Of a stretch of DNA of 64,000 nucleotides, positions 8,417 through 17,795 are shown in pieces. Where the stretch lies: the NCBI RefSeq assembly GCF_009455625.1, contig NZ_QPEQ01000001.1:1240001-1304000 (forward strand), in the 5' to 3' direction. The first letter of the stretch is position 1. Every line of letters begins with the position of its first letter. A model generated the notes under the pieces. That model made no database searches, had not been told where the DNA came from, and saw nothing but the letters and a program-made list of their open reading frames with translations. Both the position numbers and the translations under genes were made by a program. This stretch comes from Paraburkholderia bonniea (GTDB lineage Bacteria > Pseudomonadota > Gammaproteobacteria > Burkholderiales > Burkholderiaceae).

Positions 8417-9664
8417 ATGGCGCAACGTAATGTCAGGCGTGCCCGGACCAGCGGCGGGAGTGATGGAGGCGATGGCGGTGGACGTGCTGGCAGTACTGGT
8501 GCGGCGGTGCATGGCCCGGGCCGCATCGAATTGCCGCAGTACGAAACGATTGCGTTGATGCTGCAGGGCGGCGGCGCGCTCGGAGCCTATCAGGCTGGGG
8601 TTTATCAAGGCTTGAGCGAGGCTGGGATTGAACCTGACTGGCTTGCCGGAATTTCGATTGGCGCGCTCAATACCGCGATCATTGCCGGCAATGCCCCTGA
8701 GCTTCGTGTTGCGCGGCTGCGCGAATTCTGGGAAACCATCTGCCAGCCCGCTTATAGCTTGCCGTTGCCCGGGTTTATCGAGCACACGCTGTTCGATTCC
8801 ACTGATGCGATTCGCAAGGGTTTAACGGTCATGCAGGCGATGGGTGCCATGATCGAAGGGCAAAACGGTTTTTTTGTCCCGCGGTTTCCACCTGTCATTC
8901 CGACGCTTTCAGGCGCGCCCGATCAGGCGAGCTATTACGACACGACGCCGCTTAAAGCAACGCTTGAGCGTTTGTGCGATTTCGACCGGATCAATGCTGG
9001 TGCAGTCCGGGTATCGGTTGGCGCGGTTAACGTGGGCACGGGTAATTTTGCTTACTTCGATAACCGGAACATACGTTTGCGTGCCGAGCACTTTATCGCG
9101 TCAGGTGCTTTGCCGCCGGGTTTTGCTGCGGTGGAAATTGATGGCGACTATTACTGGGACGGCGGGTTGATGTCAAACACTCCGCTGTACGAGGTGATAC
9201 AGACCACGCCCCGGCATGACACGCTGGCATTTCAGGTTGACTTGTGGAGCGCACGCGGGCCGGTTCCGGACAATCTCGTGGATGTTCAGGGACGCACCAA
9301 AGACATTCAGTTTTCCAGCCGCACGCGGCTGGTGACGGACATGCTGCAACGCTCGCAGCGTTTTCGTCATGTGTTGCGTGAAGTGCTTGAGCGCGTTGCG
9401 CCCGAATCCCGAGATGATCCTTGGTGCAAGCTGGCAGAAGAGCTATCGAGTGCGAAACGTTATAACGTGATCCATCTGATTTACCGGCACAAGGAATACG
9501 AAGGGCATTACAAGGATTATCAGTTCGGCCTGTCGACGATGCGCGCGCATTGGCAAAGTGGTCTGGATGATATTCGCCAGTCGTTGGCTCAGCCTGGATG
9601 GCTCGCGTTACCGGATAACGATGCGGGTTTTGTAACGCATGATATCCACCGGGATAGCCGCTGA
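8417..9664 (+). CDS. Patatin-like phospholipase with DUF3734 C-terminal domain
   Basis: A Ser-Asp dyad hydrolase of 415 residues. It has the oxyanion motif GGGALGAYQAG, the nucleophile elbow GISIGALN and the DGG motif (YYWDGGLMSNTPL) with the catalytic Asp. The C-terminal third (QFSSRTRLVTDMLQRSQRFR onward) matches the DUF3734 module often fused to bacterial patatins. The first 35 residues are Gly- and Arg-rich and low in complexity, so the true start may be slightly internal. Such enzymes are reported as lipases or polyhydroxybutyrate-granule-linked hydrolases. Sharing an operon with a hydroxybutyrate dehydrogenase favours a role in storage-polymer or lipid turnover; this is inference. Confidence 0.88.
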   Translation: MAQRNVRRARTSGGSDGGDGGGRAGSTGAAVHGPGRIELPQYETIALMLQGGGALGAYQAGVYQGLSEAGIEPDWLAGISIGALNTAIIAGNAPELRVARLREFWETICQPAYSLPLPGFIEHTLFDSTDAIRKGLTVMQAMGAMIEGQNGFFVPRFPPVIPTLSGAPDQASYYDTTPLKATLERLCDFDRINAGAVRVSVGAVNVGTGNFAYFDNRNIRLRAEHFIASGALPPGFAAVEIDGDYYWDGGLMSNTPLYEVIQTTPRHDTLAFQVDLWSARGPVPDNLVDVQGRTKDIQFSSRTRLVTDMLQRSQRFRHVLREVLERVAPESRDDPWCKLAEELSSAKRYNVIHLIYRHKEYEGHYKDYQFGLSTMRAHWQSGLDDIRQSLAQPGWLALPDNDAGFVTHDIHRDSR

Positions 9665-9719
9665 GTTCGAGCGTTCGCCTCAACAGCAGCAGTTAAGTAA
9701 ACGGCACCCGGGTGTTTCA

Positions 9720-9765
9720 AATTGCCAGCAGGCGTTGGATTGATGTCCAACGCCTGCTGGCAATT
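9720..9765. terminator. 20-bp perfect hairpin between convergent genes
   Basis: Perfect 20-bp arms (AATTGCCAGCAGGCGTTGGA and complement) flank a 6-base loop. The element lies 55 bases after the patatin gene and 64 bases beyond the end of the convergent tyrB, a position suited to a bidirectional terminator. A long T-run is lacking. Confidence 0.6.
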
Positions 9766-9828
9766 CAGTTCACCGGAGCGCCGTTTGAAGTTTGAATCCA
9801 GCCAGACGGGATCTGGCCGGAATGGTTT

Positions 9829-11028
9829 TTACTTCAGCACATGGGCAATGGCATTGGCCACCACGTCCAGGTTACGTGTATTGAGCGCGGCGACACAGAT
9901 CCGGCCGGTGCTCACGGCATAGATGCCGAACTCTTCTCGCAGACGGTCTACCTGCGCGGCTGTCAGCCCTGAATAAGAGAACATGCCGCGCTGTGCGTTG
10001 ACGAAGCTGAAGTCACGTGCGACGCCAGCCGCTTGCAGGCGTGCCACCAGGCCATGGCGCATCGCGCGAATCCGGTCGCGCATTTCGCCAAGCTCTGCAT
10101 CCCACATCGCGCGCAGTTCTGGCGAACCCAAGACTGCCGCGACGACCGAGCCGCCATGGGTTGGCGGGTTGGAGTAGTTCGTGCGGATCACTCGTTTGAG
10201 TTGCGATAGCACCCGGGCGGTTTCTTCTTTGCTGCCTGTGATGATTGACAGCGCACCAACGCGCTCGCCATAGAGCGAGAACGATTTCGAAAACGAAGAC
10301 GAGATAAAGGCATTCAGGCCGGACGCGGCGAAGAGGCGTACCGCGGCGGCGTCCGCTTCGACGTTTTCGCCAAAGCCCTGATAGGCGATATCGAGGAAGG
10401 GCACCAACTGGCGTGCCTTGACCACGGCGACGACCTGTTGCCACTGTTCGGCCGAAAGATCGACGCCTGTTGGGTTGTGGCAGCAGGCATGCAACACCAC
10501 GATCGTGCCGGCAGCGTAGCTGTTCAGTGCGTCGAGCATGGCGTCGAAATTGACGCCGCTTGTTTTTGCGTCGTAGTAAGGATAGGCAACGACTTCGAAG
10601 CCTGCTCCTTCGAACAGCGCGCGATGATTTTCCCAGCTTGGATCGCTGATGGCGACTTTGACATTGGGGTTCACGCGCTTGAGGAAATCGGCACCGATTT
10701 TTAGCGCACCGGTGCCGCCTATCGCCTGGGCGGTGACAACTTGCCCGGCCGCCAGCAGGGGGGAGTCGTTGCCCAGCAGCAGTTTTTGCACTGCGGCATC
10801 GTAGGCTGCGATGCCTTCGATAGGCAGATAGCCGCGCGGCAGTGCCGCTTCAACCCGGGCTTTTTCCGCCTCGCGCACGGCGCGCAGCAACGGAATCTTG
10901 CCTTCTTCGTTGGTATAGACACCTACTCCCAGATTCACTTTGGTCGTGCGGGTATCGGCGTTGAAGGCTTCATTGAGACCCAGGATTGGGTCGCGGGGGG
11001 CAAGTTCGATGGCGGAAAAAAGGGACAT
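9829..11028 (-). CDS. tyrB: Aromatic-amino-acid/aspartate aminotransferase
   Basis: A 399-residue class I PLP aminotransferase that moves amino groups between aromatic amino acids or aspartate and 2-oxoglutarate. The start MSLFSAIELAPRDPILGL at 11028 is the family N-terminus; the open frame extends 66 codons further without likeness. Seen are the NLGVGVY substrate segment, HACCHNPTGVD, the PLP-lysine motif SSSFSKSFSLYGER and the C-terminal Arg region (STGRICVAAL). The gene is divergent from uvrB, with about 395 bp between starts. tyrB and aspC are hard to separate from sequence alone. Confidence 0.9.
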   Translation of the reverse strand: MSLFSAIELAPRDPILGLNEAFNADTRTTKVNLGVGVYTNEEGKIPLLRAVREAEKARVEAALPRGYLPIEGIAAYDAAVQKLLLGNDSPLLAAGQVVTAQAIGGTGALKIGADFLKRVNPNVKVAISDPSWENHRALFEGAGFEVVAYPYYDAKTSGVNFDAMLDALNSYAAGTIVVLHACCHNPTGVDLSAEQWQQVVAVVKARQLVPFLDIAYQGFGENVEADAAAVRLFAASGLNAFISSSFSKSFSLYGERVGALSIITGSKEETARVLSQLKRVIRTNYSNPPTHGGSVVAAVLGSPELRAMWDAELGEMRDRIRAMRHGLVARLQAAGVARDFSFVNAQRGMFSYSGLTAAQVDRLREEFGIYAVSTGRICVAALNTRNLDVVANAIAHVLK

Positions 11029-11423
11029 GATGGTTCGGCAGTAGTGGAAAGAAGAGGGGGTTCCAGTGCGACCGTCCGGCGCACCATGCCTGATTTCTGT
11101 GAAAGGTGCGGAGCATGGAAAAGCGGATGGAGGCGACGCGTGGAGTGCAGCGCAGCATTGTAGCGAATCCCGGTTAAATATTTCGCTGCATGCGTTATCC
11201 ACTCGCGACTTTTTAATCCTCTCCACGGCATATCAGGTTCCGATTTTCAGGGCGCTATAAAACTTCGAAACTCCGATGCGCGCCGTGAATCGGGCGCTAG
11301 CCTAAAGCGGTTAATTTCAGGATAGGCCAGTGACGCCCGCGCCAGATTCACAGCGCGGCCCGCCTGCAATTGGGCAAAACGCTAGAATGGCCGTTTGCCT
11401 GTTTCTGGCCGGGAGCCGCATTT
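11029..11423. other. Divergent promoter region, tyrB/uvrB
   Basis: There is no gene in this stretch, and it must hold the promoters of both flanking genes. I looked for a LexA palindrome of the CTGT-N8-ACAG type in front of uvrB and saw none. Confidence 0.4.
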
Positions 11424-13517
11424 ATGTCCGAACATCGCACACGTGACGCTGCCGAAACGCACGACGAGGCTAAATTCATCTCGTTTGAGGGCTCTCCATT
11501 CCAGCTTTATCAGCCATTTGAACCGGCTGGCGACCAGCCCACCGCGATCAATACGCTGGTTGAAGGCGTCGAAGATGGCTTGTTGTTCCAGACGTTGCTA
11601 GGCGTGACCGGTTCAGGCAAAACCTTCACGATGGCCAATACGATTGCGCGGCTTGGCCGCCCGGCGATTGTGTTCGCGCCGAATAAGACCCTGGCGGCGC
11701 AGCTTTACTCGGAGTTTCGAGAATTTTTCCCGCGCAATGCTGTTGAATATTTCGTTTCGTATTACGACTATTACCAGCCCGAAGCGTACGTGCCGCAGCG
11801 CGACCTGTTCATCGAAAAAGACTCTGCGATTAACGAGCATATCGAGCAGATGCGGCTGTCCGCGACTAAAAGCCTGATGGAACGGCGCGATGTGGTGATT
11901 GTGGCGACCGTTTCTGCGATTTACGGTATTGGCAATCCGTCTGAGTATCACCAGATGATTCTGACCTTGCGCAGCGGCGACAAAATTAGCCAGCGCGAGA
12001 TTATCGGGCGGTTGATTGCAATGCAGTACAGCCGCAACGAGACCGATTTTCAGCGCGGCACGTTCCGGGTTCGCGGCGACACGATTGATATTTTCCCGGC
12101 TGAACATGCCGAAATGGCCGTCCGTATCGAGCTTTTTGATGACGAGGTCGAAACCTTGCAGCTGTTCGATCCGCTGACCGGCCGCGTGAGGCAGAAAATT
12201 CCGCGTTTCACGGTCTACCCCTCGTCGCATTACGTGACCCCGCGCGAGACCGTGATGCGGGCCATCGAGACGATCAAGGACGAATTGCGTGAGCGGCTCG
12301 AATTTTTTTATCAGGGCGGCAAGCTGGTCGAAGCCCAACGGATTGAGCAACGTACGCGTTTTGATCTTGAGATGTTGCAGGAGCTGGGCTTTTGCAAAGG
12401 CATTGAAAACTACTCCCGGCATTTTTCTGGCGCGTTGCCTGGCGAGCCGCCGCCTACGCTGATCGACTATTTGCCGTCTGATGCGCTGATGTTGCTGGAC
12501 GAGTCGCATGTGCTGATTGGCCAGCTCAACGGTATGTACAACGGCGATCGCGCGCGCAAGGAAAACTTGGTCGATTACGGCTTTCGGTTGCCATCGGCGC
12601 TGGACAACCGGCCGCTCAAGTTCGCTGAATTCGAGCGCAAGATGCGCCAGATCGTTTTTGTTTCGGCGACACCGGCCGATTACGAACGCAAAACCTCTAG
12701 CCAGGTGGCTGAGCAGGTGGTGCGTCCCACGGGCCTGGTTGATCCGATGATCGAGGTACGTCCGGCGAGCACCCAGGTCGACGACGTGCTGTCGGAGATT
12801 CACGAGCGGGTCAAGGCGGGGGACCGGGTGCTGGTGACGGTGCTGACCAAGCGCATGGCCGAGCAATTGACCGACTTCCTTGCAGAACATGGCGTCAAGG
12901 TGCGTTATCTGCACAGCGATATTGATACCGTGGAGCGAGTCGAGATCATCCGCGATCTGCGCTTGGGCACCTTTGACGTGCTGGTCGGGATTAACCTGCT
13001 GCGCGAAGGGCTGGACATTCCTGAGGTGTCGCTGGTAGCGATTCTGGATGCTGATAAAGAAGGCTTTTTGCGCGCGGAACGCTCGTTGATCCAGACCATT
13101 GGCCGTGCCGCGCGGAATGTGAATGGCCGGGCGGTGCTGTATGCCGACCGGATTACCGATTCAATGCGGCGTGCGATTGACGAAACCGAGCGGCGGCGCG
13201 CCAAGCAGATCGCCTTCAACGAAAAAATGGGCATCACGCCGCGCGGTGTAGTGAAGCGCATCAAGGACATCATTGATGGCGTCTATAACGTTGACGAAGC
13301 GCGGGCCGAGCTGAAAGAGCAGCAACAACGGGCCAGGTTTGAAGACATGTCTGAAAAGCAACTGGCCAAAGAGCTCAAGCGGCTGGAAAAACAAATGATG
13401 GAGCACGCGAAAAATCTCGAATTTGAGCAGGCGGCTCAGACACGCGATCAGCTTGCGCTATTACGTGAGCGCGTATTTGGTGCCAACGTCGGCGACCATA
13501 TCAACAGCACAAAATGA
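11424..13517 (+). CDS. uvrB: Excinuclease ABC subunit B
   Basis: UvrB is the damage-verifying helicase-like subunit of nucleotide excision repair and hands damaged DNA from UvrA to UvrC. It has 697 residues from the ATG at 11424. Seen are Walker A ([10 protein letters not shown], residues 60-69), the damage-probing beta-hairpin ([12 protein letters not shown] near 113-124), the DEAD-like [12 protein letters not shown], helicase motifs V and VI ([25 protein letters not shown]) and the C-terminal UVR domain ([19 protein letters not shown]). The in-frame ATG at 11370 would add 18 unlikely residues. All family motifs are intact. Confidence 0.97.
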   Translation: MSEHRTRDAAETHDEAKFISFEGSPFQLYQPFEPAGDQPTAINTLVEGVEDGLLFQTLLGVTGSGKTFTMANTIARLGRPAIVFAPNKTLAAQLYSEFREFFPRNAVEYFVSYYDYYQPEAYVPQRDLFIEKDSAINEHIEQMRLSATKSLMERRDVVIVATVSAIYGIGNPSEYHQMILTLRSGDKISQREIIGRLIAMQYSRNETDFQRGTFRVRGDTIDIFPAEHAEMAVRIELFDDEVETLQLFDPLTGRVRQKIPRFTVYPSSHYVTPRETVMRAIETIKDELRERLEFFYQGGKLVEAQRIEQRTRFDLEMLQELGFCKGIENYSRHFSGALPGEPPPTLIDYLPSDALMLLDESHVLIGQLNGMYNGDRARKENLVDYGFRLPSALDNRPLKFAEFERKMRQIVFVSATPADYERKTSSQVAEQVVRPTGLVDPMIEVRPASTQVDDVLSEIHERVKAGDRVLVTVLTKRMAEQLTDFLAEHGVKVRYLHSDIDTVERVEIIRDLRLGTFDVLVGINLLREGLDIPEVSLVAILDADKEGFLRAERSLIQTIGRAARNVNGRAVLYADRITDSMRRAIDETERRRAKQIAFNEKMGITPRGVVKRIKDIIDGVYNVDEARAELKEQQQRARFEDMSEKQLAKELKRLEKQMMEHAKNLEFEQAAQTRDQLALLRERVFGANVGDHINSTK

Positions 13518-13650
13518 TGTGATTCGCATGATCTGGCACTAAGACTGAACCTCGCCAGAAGGCACTCCAACCTTCTGAAATCCTTACAGGGCAAGGTTTT
13601 GCGGCAATCCGCATGGTTCTCTATGGGGAAGAGTGCTAAACTTTCCAATT

Positions 13651-13670
13651 ATTGAGAATTGTTCGCATTA
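13651..13670. promoter_or_regulatory. Fur-box-like site upstream of ftrA
   Basis: ATTGAGAATTGTTCGCATTA resembles the beta-proteobacterial Fur site pattern (GATAAT-type half-sites). It lies about 140 bases before the ferrous-iron operon, which suits iron-dependent repression. The match is partial. Confidence 0.45.
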
Positions 13671-13807
13671 GCGTTTTTATTGCTTTCGCAAAAAGCGTTC
13701 ACGTTCTCATTTTTTGGCAATGTGTTTGGCAATGTTTGGCCATTGTCCTGGGCGCGTTGCTTGCGGCGCGTCTCTCTTCCTCCCAGTCTGATCTATCAGG
13801 AGTTTCA

Positions 13808-14356
13808 ATGCGGGTTTCCTCATATTTGTGCGGTGGCATTGCTGCCGCTGCTGCTGTCGTTGCGTTGTCGGCCAGTGCCGCCGAGTATCCGATTGGCAAG
13901 CAGCAGATTCAGGGTGGTATGGAGATCGGAGCGGTGTATTTGCAGCCGATCACGATGGAACCAGAAGGAATGATGCGCAAAGCGTCGGATTCCGACATTC
14001 ACCTTGAGGCGGATATCCATGCGGTGAAGAATAATCCGACCGGTTTCGCCGAAGGCGACTGGATGCCTTACCTGCAGGTGCGCTACGAACTGTCGAAAGC
14101 CGGTTCGAAAGAGGTGCAAAAGGGCGATTTGATGGCAATGGTCGCCAGCGATGGTCCTCATTACGGCGACAACGTGAAGCTCGCCGGCCCAGGCAAATAT
14201 CATCTGAAGCTGTTTATTGCACCGCCGTCACAGACGGGCCACATGGCATTTGGCCGTCACGTCGACAAGGAAACAGGCGTAGGTCCGTGGTTCAAGCCGT
14301 TTGAGCTGAACTACGATTTCACCTTCGCCGGGATTGGCAAGAAGGGCGGGTATTGA
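13808..14356 (+). CDS. ftrA: Periplasmic iron-binding protein FtrA (P19/Tp34 family)
   Basis: A 182-residue secreted protein of the P19 family, which binds Fe and Cu in the periplasm and delivers iron to an Ftr1-type permease. A signal peptide covers about residues 1-25 (cleavage near SASAAEYPIG). The mature part has the family landmarks: EIGAVYLQPITMEPEG with a metal-ligand Met region, DIHLEADIHAV, and the C-terminal GVGPWFKPFELNYDFTFAG. An AGGAG-like site precedes the ATG at 13808. It is the first gene of a five-gene run with ftrB, ftrC, ftrD and an HbpS-like gene. Bordetella and Burkholderia ftrABCD systems have the same order. Confidence 0.9.
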   Translation: MRVSSYLCGGIAAAAAVVALSASAAEYPIGKQQIQGGMEIGAVYLQPITMEPEGMMRKASDSDIHLEADIHAVKNNPTGFAEGDWMPYLQVRYELSKAGSKEVQKGDLMAMVASDGPHYGDNVKLAGPGKYHLKLFIAPPSQTGHMAFGRHVDKETGVGPWFKPFELNYDFTFAGIGKKGGY

Positions 14357-14434
14357 TTGAGAATCGAGATCGCCGTTACCGGCGATCCGGCGGCATGCAG
14401 CGCGCGCGGCATGCCGCGTTTTCAGGAAGGGCAT

Positions 14435-14767
14435 ATGGAATTCAAAAAAATATTGACGATGGTTGCCCTCGCGGGATCGTGCGCTGGCATCGCGCACGCT
14501 GCCGATCTGCCGACATTCCAGCTGGAAATGAAGGACGGCAAGCTCAATCCGGCACGCATCGAAGTCCCAGCGGGCCAGCGCATCAAGATTGAAGTGCGCA
14601 ATACCGGCAAAGGTGCGGCTGAATTCGAGAGCTTGCAGTTGCGCAAAGAAAAGGTGCTCGCTCCAGGGGCGGATTCATTTGTTGTCATTGCTCCGCTATC
14701 GCCGGGCGAATATAAATTTTTCGATGACTTTCACCAGCAGGCGCAAGGCGTGATTGTCGCCAAATAG
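14435..14767 (+). CDS. ftrB: Cupredoxin-like periplasmic protein FtrB
   Basis: A 110-residue exported protein with a signal peptide (cut near IAHAADLP) and a cupredoxin_1 fold: FQLEMKDGKLNPARIEVPAG, IKIEVRNTGKGAAEFES and SPGEYKFFDDFHQQAQGVIVAK. In the Ftr system it is proposed to oxidise ferrous iron, or relay electrons, before permease uptake. The Cys/His/Met blue-copper set is not obvious, so electron-transfer chemistry is uncertain. The gene starts at the ATG 14435, with GGAAGG upstream, 78 bases after ftrA and 47 before ftrC. It ends in TAG, which shows that amber is a normal stop here. Confidence 0.85.
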   Translation: MEFKKILTMVALAGSCAGIAHAADLPTFQLEMKDGKLNPARIEVPAGQRIKIEVRNTGKGAAEFESLQLRKEKVLAPGADSFVVIAPLSPGEYKFFDDFHQQAQGVIVAK

Positions 14768-14814
14768 TGGCGGTTTGAGAGCGCCTGGCGCTTATTGAGT
14801 GTGGGAGGTTTTCG

Positions 14815-15660
14815 ATGGGTCAGGTGTTGTTTGTTGTGTGGCGGGAAAGTGTCGAGGCGCTGCTGGTCGTCGGCATTTTGTACGCATGGCTGAAGAACGG
14901 TGACGCGGATGCACGGCGGGGTTTGCCGTATTTGTGGGCGGGTGTTGCCGTGGGCATTCTGGCTGCCGTGGCGCTGGGTGCTGCATTGATCGGTTTTACC
15001 GAGGTGCTGTCAGGTGACGCACAAGATTATTTCCAGACGGCGATGGTACTGGTGGCCTGCGTGCTGATTGTTCAGATGGTGCTCTGGATGAAGCAGCATG
15101 GCCGCACGCTCAAGCGTGATATGGAACAGACGCTGCAAAAGAGCCGGCAGGATGCGAACTGGTGGGGTGTCGCGGTGTTGGTGGCGCTGGCGATTGCCCG
15201 TGAAGGCAGCGAAACGGTCATCTTTCTGTATGGCCTGGGTTTTGGTCAGTCGGGGCACATCGATCAGGCCCAGATGCTCGCTGTTGTGCTGGGTCTCGCG
15301 TTGGCATTCCTGACGTTTTATGTGCTTCAACTGGGTGGCAAGTTCTTTTCGTGGCGGCTCTTTTTCCGGGTCACCGAGATCATGTTGCTGTTTCTTGGCG
15401 CGGGCCTGTTTCAGACGGGGGTCGACAAACTGATCGACAAGGAAATTTTGCCGACGTTGATCGACCAGGTATGGAATACCTCTGCGCTGCTTGATGATTC
15501 AGGCACGCTGGGCTCGCTGGTGGCCACGCTCACCGGCTATCGGGCTCATCCAGCATTGATGAATCTGCTGGCATATGCGGCTTACTGGCTCGTGGTGTAT
15601 TTACTGGTGCGCCGTGCAAACCGCGGGCCAGCACAACGAGCCGCAGGGCATACAGCATGA
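14815..15660 (+). CDS. ftrC: Ftr1-family iron permease FtrC
   Basis: A 281-residue polytopic inner-membrane permease of the oxidase-dependent Fe transporter (Ftr1) family. Two R-E-x-x-E iron motifs are visible: RESVE at residues 10-14 and REGSE at 129-133. Seven or so hydrophobic segments are predicted by eye, the last ending in VVYLLVRRANRG. A GGGAGG site precedes the ATG. Its last four bases overlap the start of ftrD (ATGA), which indicates translational coupling. It works with FtrA and FtrB in the periplasm and with FtrD in the membrane to import iron. Confidence 0.92.
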   Translation: MGQVLFVVWRESVEALLVVGILYAWLKNGDADARRGLPYLWAGVAVGILAAVALGAALIGFTEVLSGDAQDYFQTAMVLVACVLIVQMVLWMKQHGRTLKRDMEQTLQKSRQDANWWGVAVLVALAIAREGSETVIFLYGLGFGQSGHIDQAQMLAVVLGLALAFLTFYVLQLGGKFFSWRLFFRVTEIMLLFLGAGLFQTGVDKLIDKEILPTLIDQVWNTSALLDDSGTLGSLVATLTGYRAHPALMNLLAYAAYWLVVYLLVRRANRGPAQRAAGHTA

Positions 15661-17069
15661 GTCAGGTTTTAAGCCGCCCTGGCCGCTCCAGCCGGCTGGC
15701 TGCCGCTGGGCAATGGATGCAGCGCCACGGCTCGTTGATCCGTGGCATCCAGTGGGGCGTTGTCGCTGTCTATCTTTTTTTGATTCTCGTCCCGGTATTC
15801 ATGCCGTTACCAGACGAAACCGCGCATCTCTGGAATAACCTCACGCTTGCTGCCCAGTTTGTTTTCTGGGGCATCTGGTGGCCATTTGTGCTGCTGTCGA
15901 TGGTCATGCTTGGGCGTGTGTGGTGCGGGGTGCTTTGTCCCGAAGGGGCGTTGGCTGAATTTGCCAGCAAATATGGCCGGGGTTGGGCCATTCCGCGCTG
16001 GATGCGCTGGGGCGGCTGGCCTTTCGTTGCTTTTGGCCTGACGACGATCTATGGCCAGATGGTTAGCGTTTATCAGTATCCGCGAGCGGTTTTGCTGGTG
16101 CTGGGTGGCTCGACGCTTGCCGCGATGATTATCGGTTTGCTGTATGGACGTGAAAAGCGCGTCTGGTGCAAATATCTGTGTCCGGTGAATGGCGTTTTTT
16201 CGTTGTTGTCCCGGCTCGCGCCCTTTCGCTACAAGGTTGACGAAGATGCGTGGCGTCGCTCATATACCGAAGGCGAGCATGGGCATCGCGTGATTCCGGT
16301 GAATTGCGCGCCGCTCGTGCCGTTGCGCAATATGAAAGGTGCGGCGGATTGCCATATGTGCGGCCGCTGCAGTGGCCACCGTGATGCGATTGCGCTGACA
16401 TGGCGTGCTCCATCGCAAGAGGTAGTTGAGCTGGGCGACAAGCATGCCAGTGCCTGGGATACGGCGCTTATCTTGTATGGTCTGCTGGGCATTGCGCTCG
16501 GCGCATTTCACTGGACTGGGTCACCCTGGTTTATCTCGCTAAAAACGTTTTTTGCTACCTGGTTGATTGACCATGATATTACCTGGCCGCTCCAGACGAA
16601 CGTGCCATGGTTTCTGTTTACTCATTACCCCGAGCAAAACGATGTGTTTTCGTGGCTCGACGGGACGATGGTGATCGGCTACATCCTGGCGACCGCACTG
16701 GTATATGGCACGACGCTGTTATTTTTGCTGGCTGGTGCAACGCAGATGCTGGGGCGTTTTGCCATGATGCGGCTGCATCACCTGGCGCAGGGGCTGATTC
16801 CAATTGCTGGCGCGGGGGTATTTCTTGGGCTTTCAGCGACCACGCTTTCGCTGCTGCGCGCGGAACATGTGTCGTTGTGGTGGGCCTCGGATATGCGGAT
16901 CTCGCTTCTGGTCGTGGCGAATATCTGGAGCGCCTGGCTGGCGTGGCTCGTGACACGCCGGTATAGCGCGACACTGCTTCAGCGTGGACTGGCAATGGTC
17001 TGGTTCATGGCTGCGCTGGCGGTTGTGGATAGTGCCTGGTGGCTGATGTTTTGGGGCTGGACGGGTTAA
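15657..17069 (+). CDS. ftrD: Membrane polyferredoxin FtrD (NapH/RdxA-like)
   Basis: A 470-residue membrane protein with iron-sulphur motifs like NapH: CGVLCPEGALAEF, CKYLCPVNGVFSLL and a single CHMCGRCSGH cluster, between several hydrophobic helices. In FtrABCD it is thought to take electrons from the iron oxidation step and pass them inward. It is coupled by a 4-base overlap to ftrC and followed after 33 bases by an HbpS-like gene. The C-terminal 150 residues form about four more membrane helices. Confidence 0.9.
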   Translation: MSQVLSRPGRSSRLAAAGQWMQRHGSLIRGIQWGVVAVYLFLILVPVFMPLPDETAHLWNNLTLAAQFVFWGIWWPFVLLSMVMLGRVWCGVLCPEGALAEFASKYGRGWAIPRWMRWGGWPFVAFGLTTIYGQMVSVYQYPRAVLLVLGGSTLAAMIIGLLYGREKRVWCKYLCPVNGVFSLLSRLAPFRYKVDEDAWRRSYTEGEHGHRVIPVNCAPLVPLRNMKGAADCHMCGRCSGHRDAIALTWRAPSQEVVELGDKHASAWDTALILYGLLGIALGAFHWTGSPWFISLKTFFATWLIDHDITWPLQTNVPWFLFTHYPEQNDVFSWLDGTMVIGYILATALVYGTTLLFLLAGATQMLGRFAMMRLHHLAQGLIPIAGAGVFLGLSATTLSLLRAEHVSLWWASDMRISLLVVANIWSAWLAWLVTRRYSATLLQRGLAMVWFMAALAVVDSAWWLMFWGWTG

Positions 17070-17102
17070 GCCAACAGTGACCTGTTTTTACACAAGGTAG
17101 CG

Positions 17103-17510
17103 ATGAAAACTAAACTGGTTTTGACAGATTCTGACGTCAAAAAAATGGCAAGTGCGGCTGAAGCACATGCCGTGTCGAATCAATGGAATGTCACCATCAC
17201 GATTTTCGATGATGGCGGCCACTTGCTTTACTTGCACCGGATGGACAATGTCGCGCCCAGCACGGTTGAAATGGCAATGGGTAAAGGACGCACGGCGGTG
17301 CTTGGGCGGCGCGAAAGCAAAGTCTATGAAGAGATCGTGCAACAAGGGCGTATTTCTTTTTTGAGTGCACCTTTATCGGCAATGGTGGAAGGCGGGGTGC
17401 CAATCGTGGTTGAAGGGGCGGTGGTGGGTGCGATTGGTGTGTCCGGAGTGAAGTCGGATCAGGATGCAGCGATTGCCCGCGCGGGGATTGCCGCGCTGGG
17501 GATGGCTTGA
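17103..17510 (+). CDS. GlcG/HbpS-family protein
   Basis: A 135-residue member of the GlcG/HbpS (PF03928-type) family, small proteins reported to bind haem or to accompany glycolate and cobalamin enzymes. The family signature runs from ITIFDDGGHLLYLHRMDNVAPS through AMGKGRTAV to GGVPIVVEGAVVGAIGVSG and DAAIARAG. No signal peptide is seen, so the product is cytoplasmic. It lies 33 bases after ftrD and just before a strong terminator, so it is almost certainly the last gene of the ftr operon. That placement points to iron or haem handling; the actual ligand is unknown. Confidence 0.8.
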   Translation: MKTKLVLTDSDVKKMASAAEAHAVSNQWNVTITIFDDGGHLLYLHRMDNVAPSTVEMAMGKGRTAVLGRRESKVYEEIVQQGRISFLSAPLSAMVEGGVPIVVEGAVVGAIGVSGVKSDQDAAIARAGIAALGMA

Positions 17511-17551
17511 TCCTTTGGCTCTAAGGCATCTAAGGTGCAAATGCATAAATA

Positions 17552-17588
17552 AAAACACCGGAATGACGGATGATCATTCCGGTGTTTT
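17552..17588 (+). terminator. Rho-independent terminator of the ftr operon
   Basis: A 15-bp perfect stem (AAAACACCGGAATGA and complement) with a 7-base loop ends in TTTT, 42 bases after the HbpS-like gene. Confidence 0.8.
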
Positions 17589-17795
17589 AACAACTAAAAG
17601 CTAAAGAAAACTATAGCGATCAGGCGGTGTCCGGAGATGGAGCGCCTGCATTGCAGTGAGAACCAAAAAAATGGCCTGGCTGGCTGCGACGGCTGGCTTG
17701 GTGTTTGCACGAAGGGGTCTAGATCTCGCGTGCAAGCCGTCGTGGCTGGCTAATGCCAACACCTCTCTGGGAGGTGGTCCCCACAATACCTGGTG

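Noticed and set aside
11029-11423. LexA box in front of uvrB
   Set aside because: No CTGT-N8-ACAG palindrome could be found in the spacer, although dinB has a clear one.
11613-12914. 433-codon minus-strand frame
   Set aside because: Antisense shadow of uvrB; no family likeness or ribosome site.
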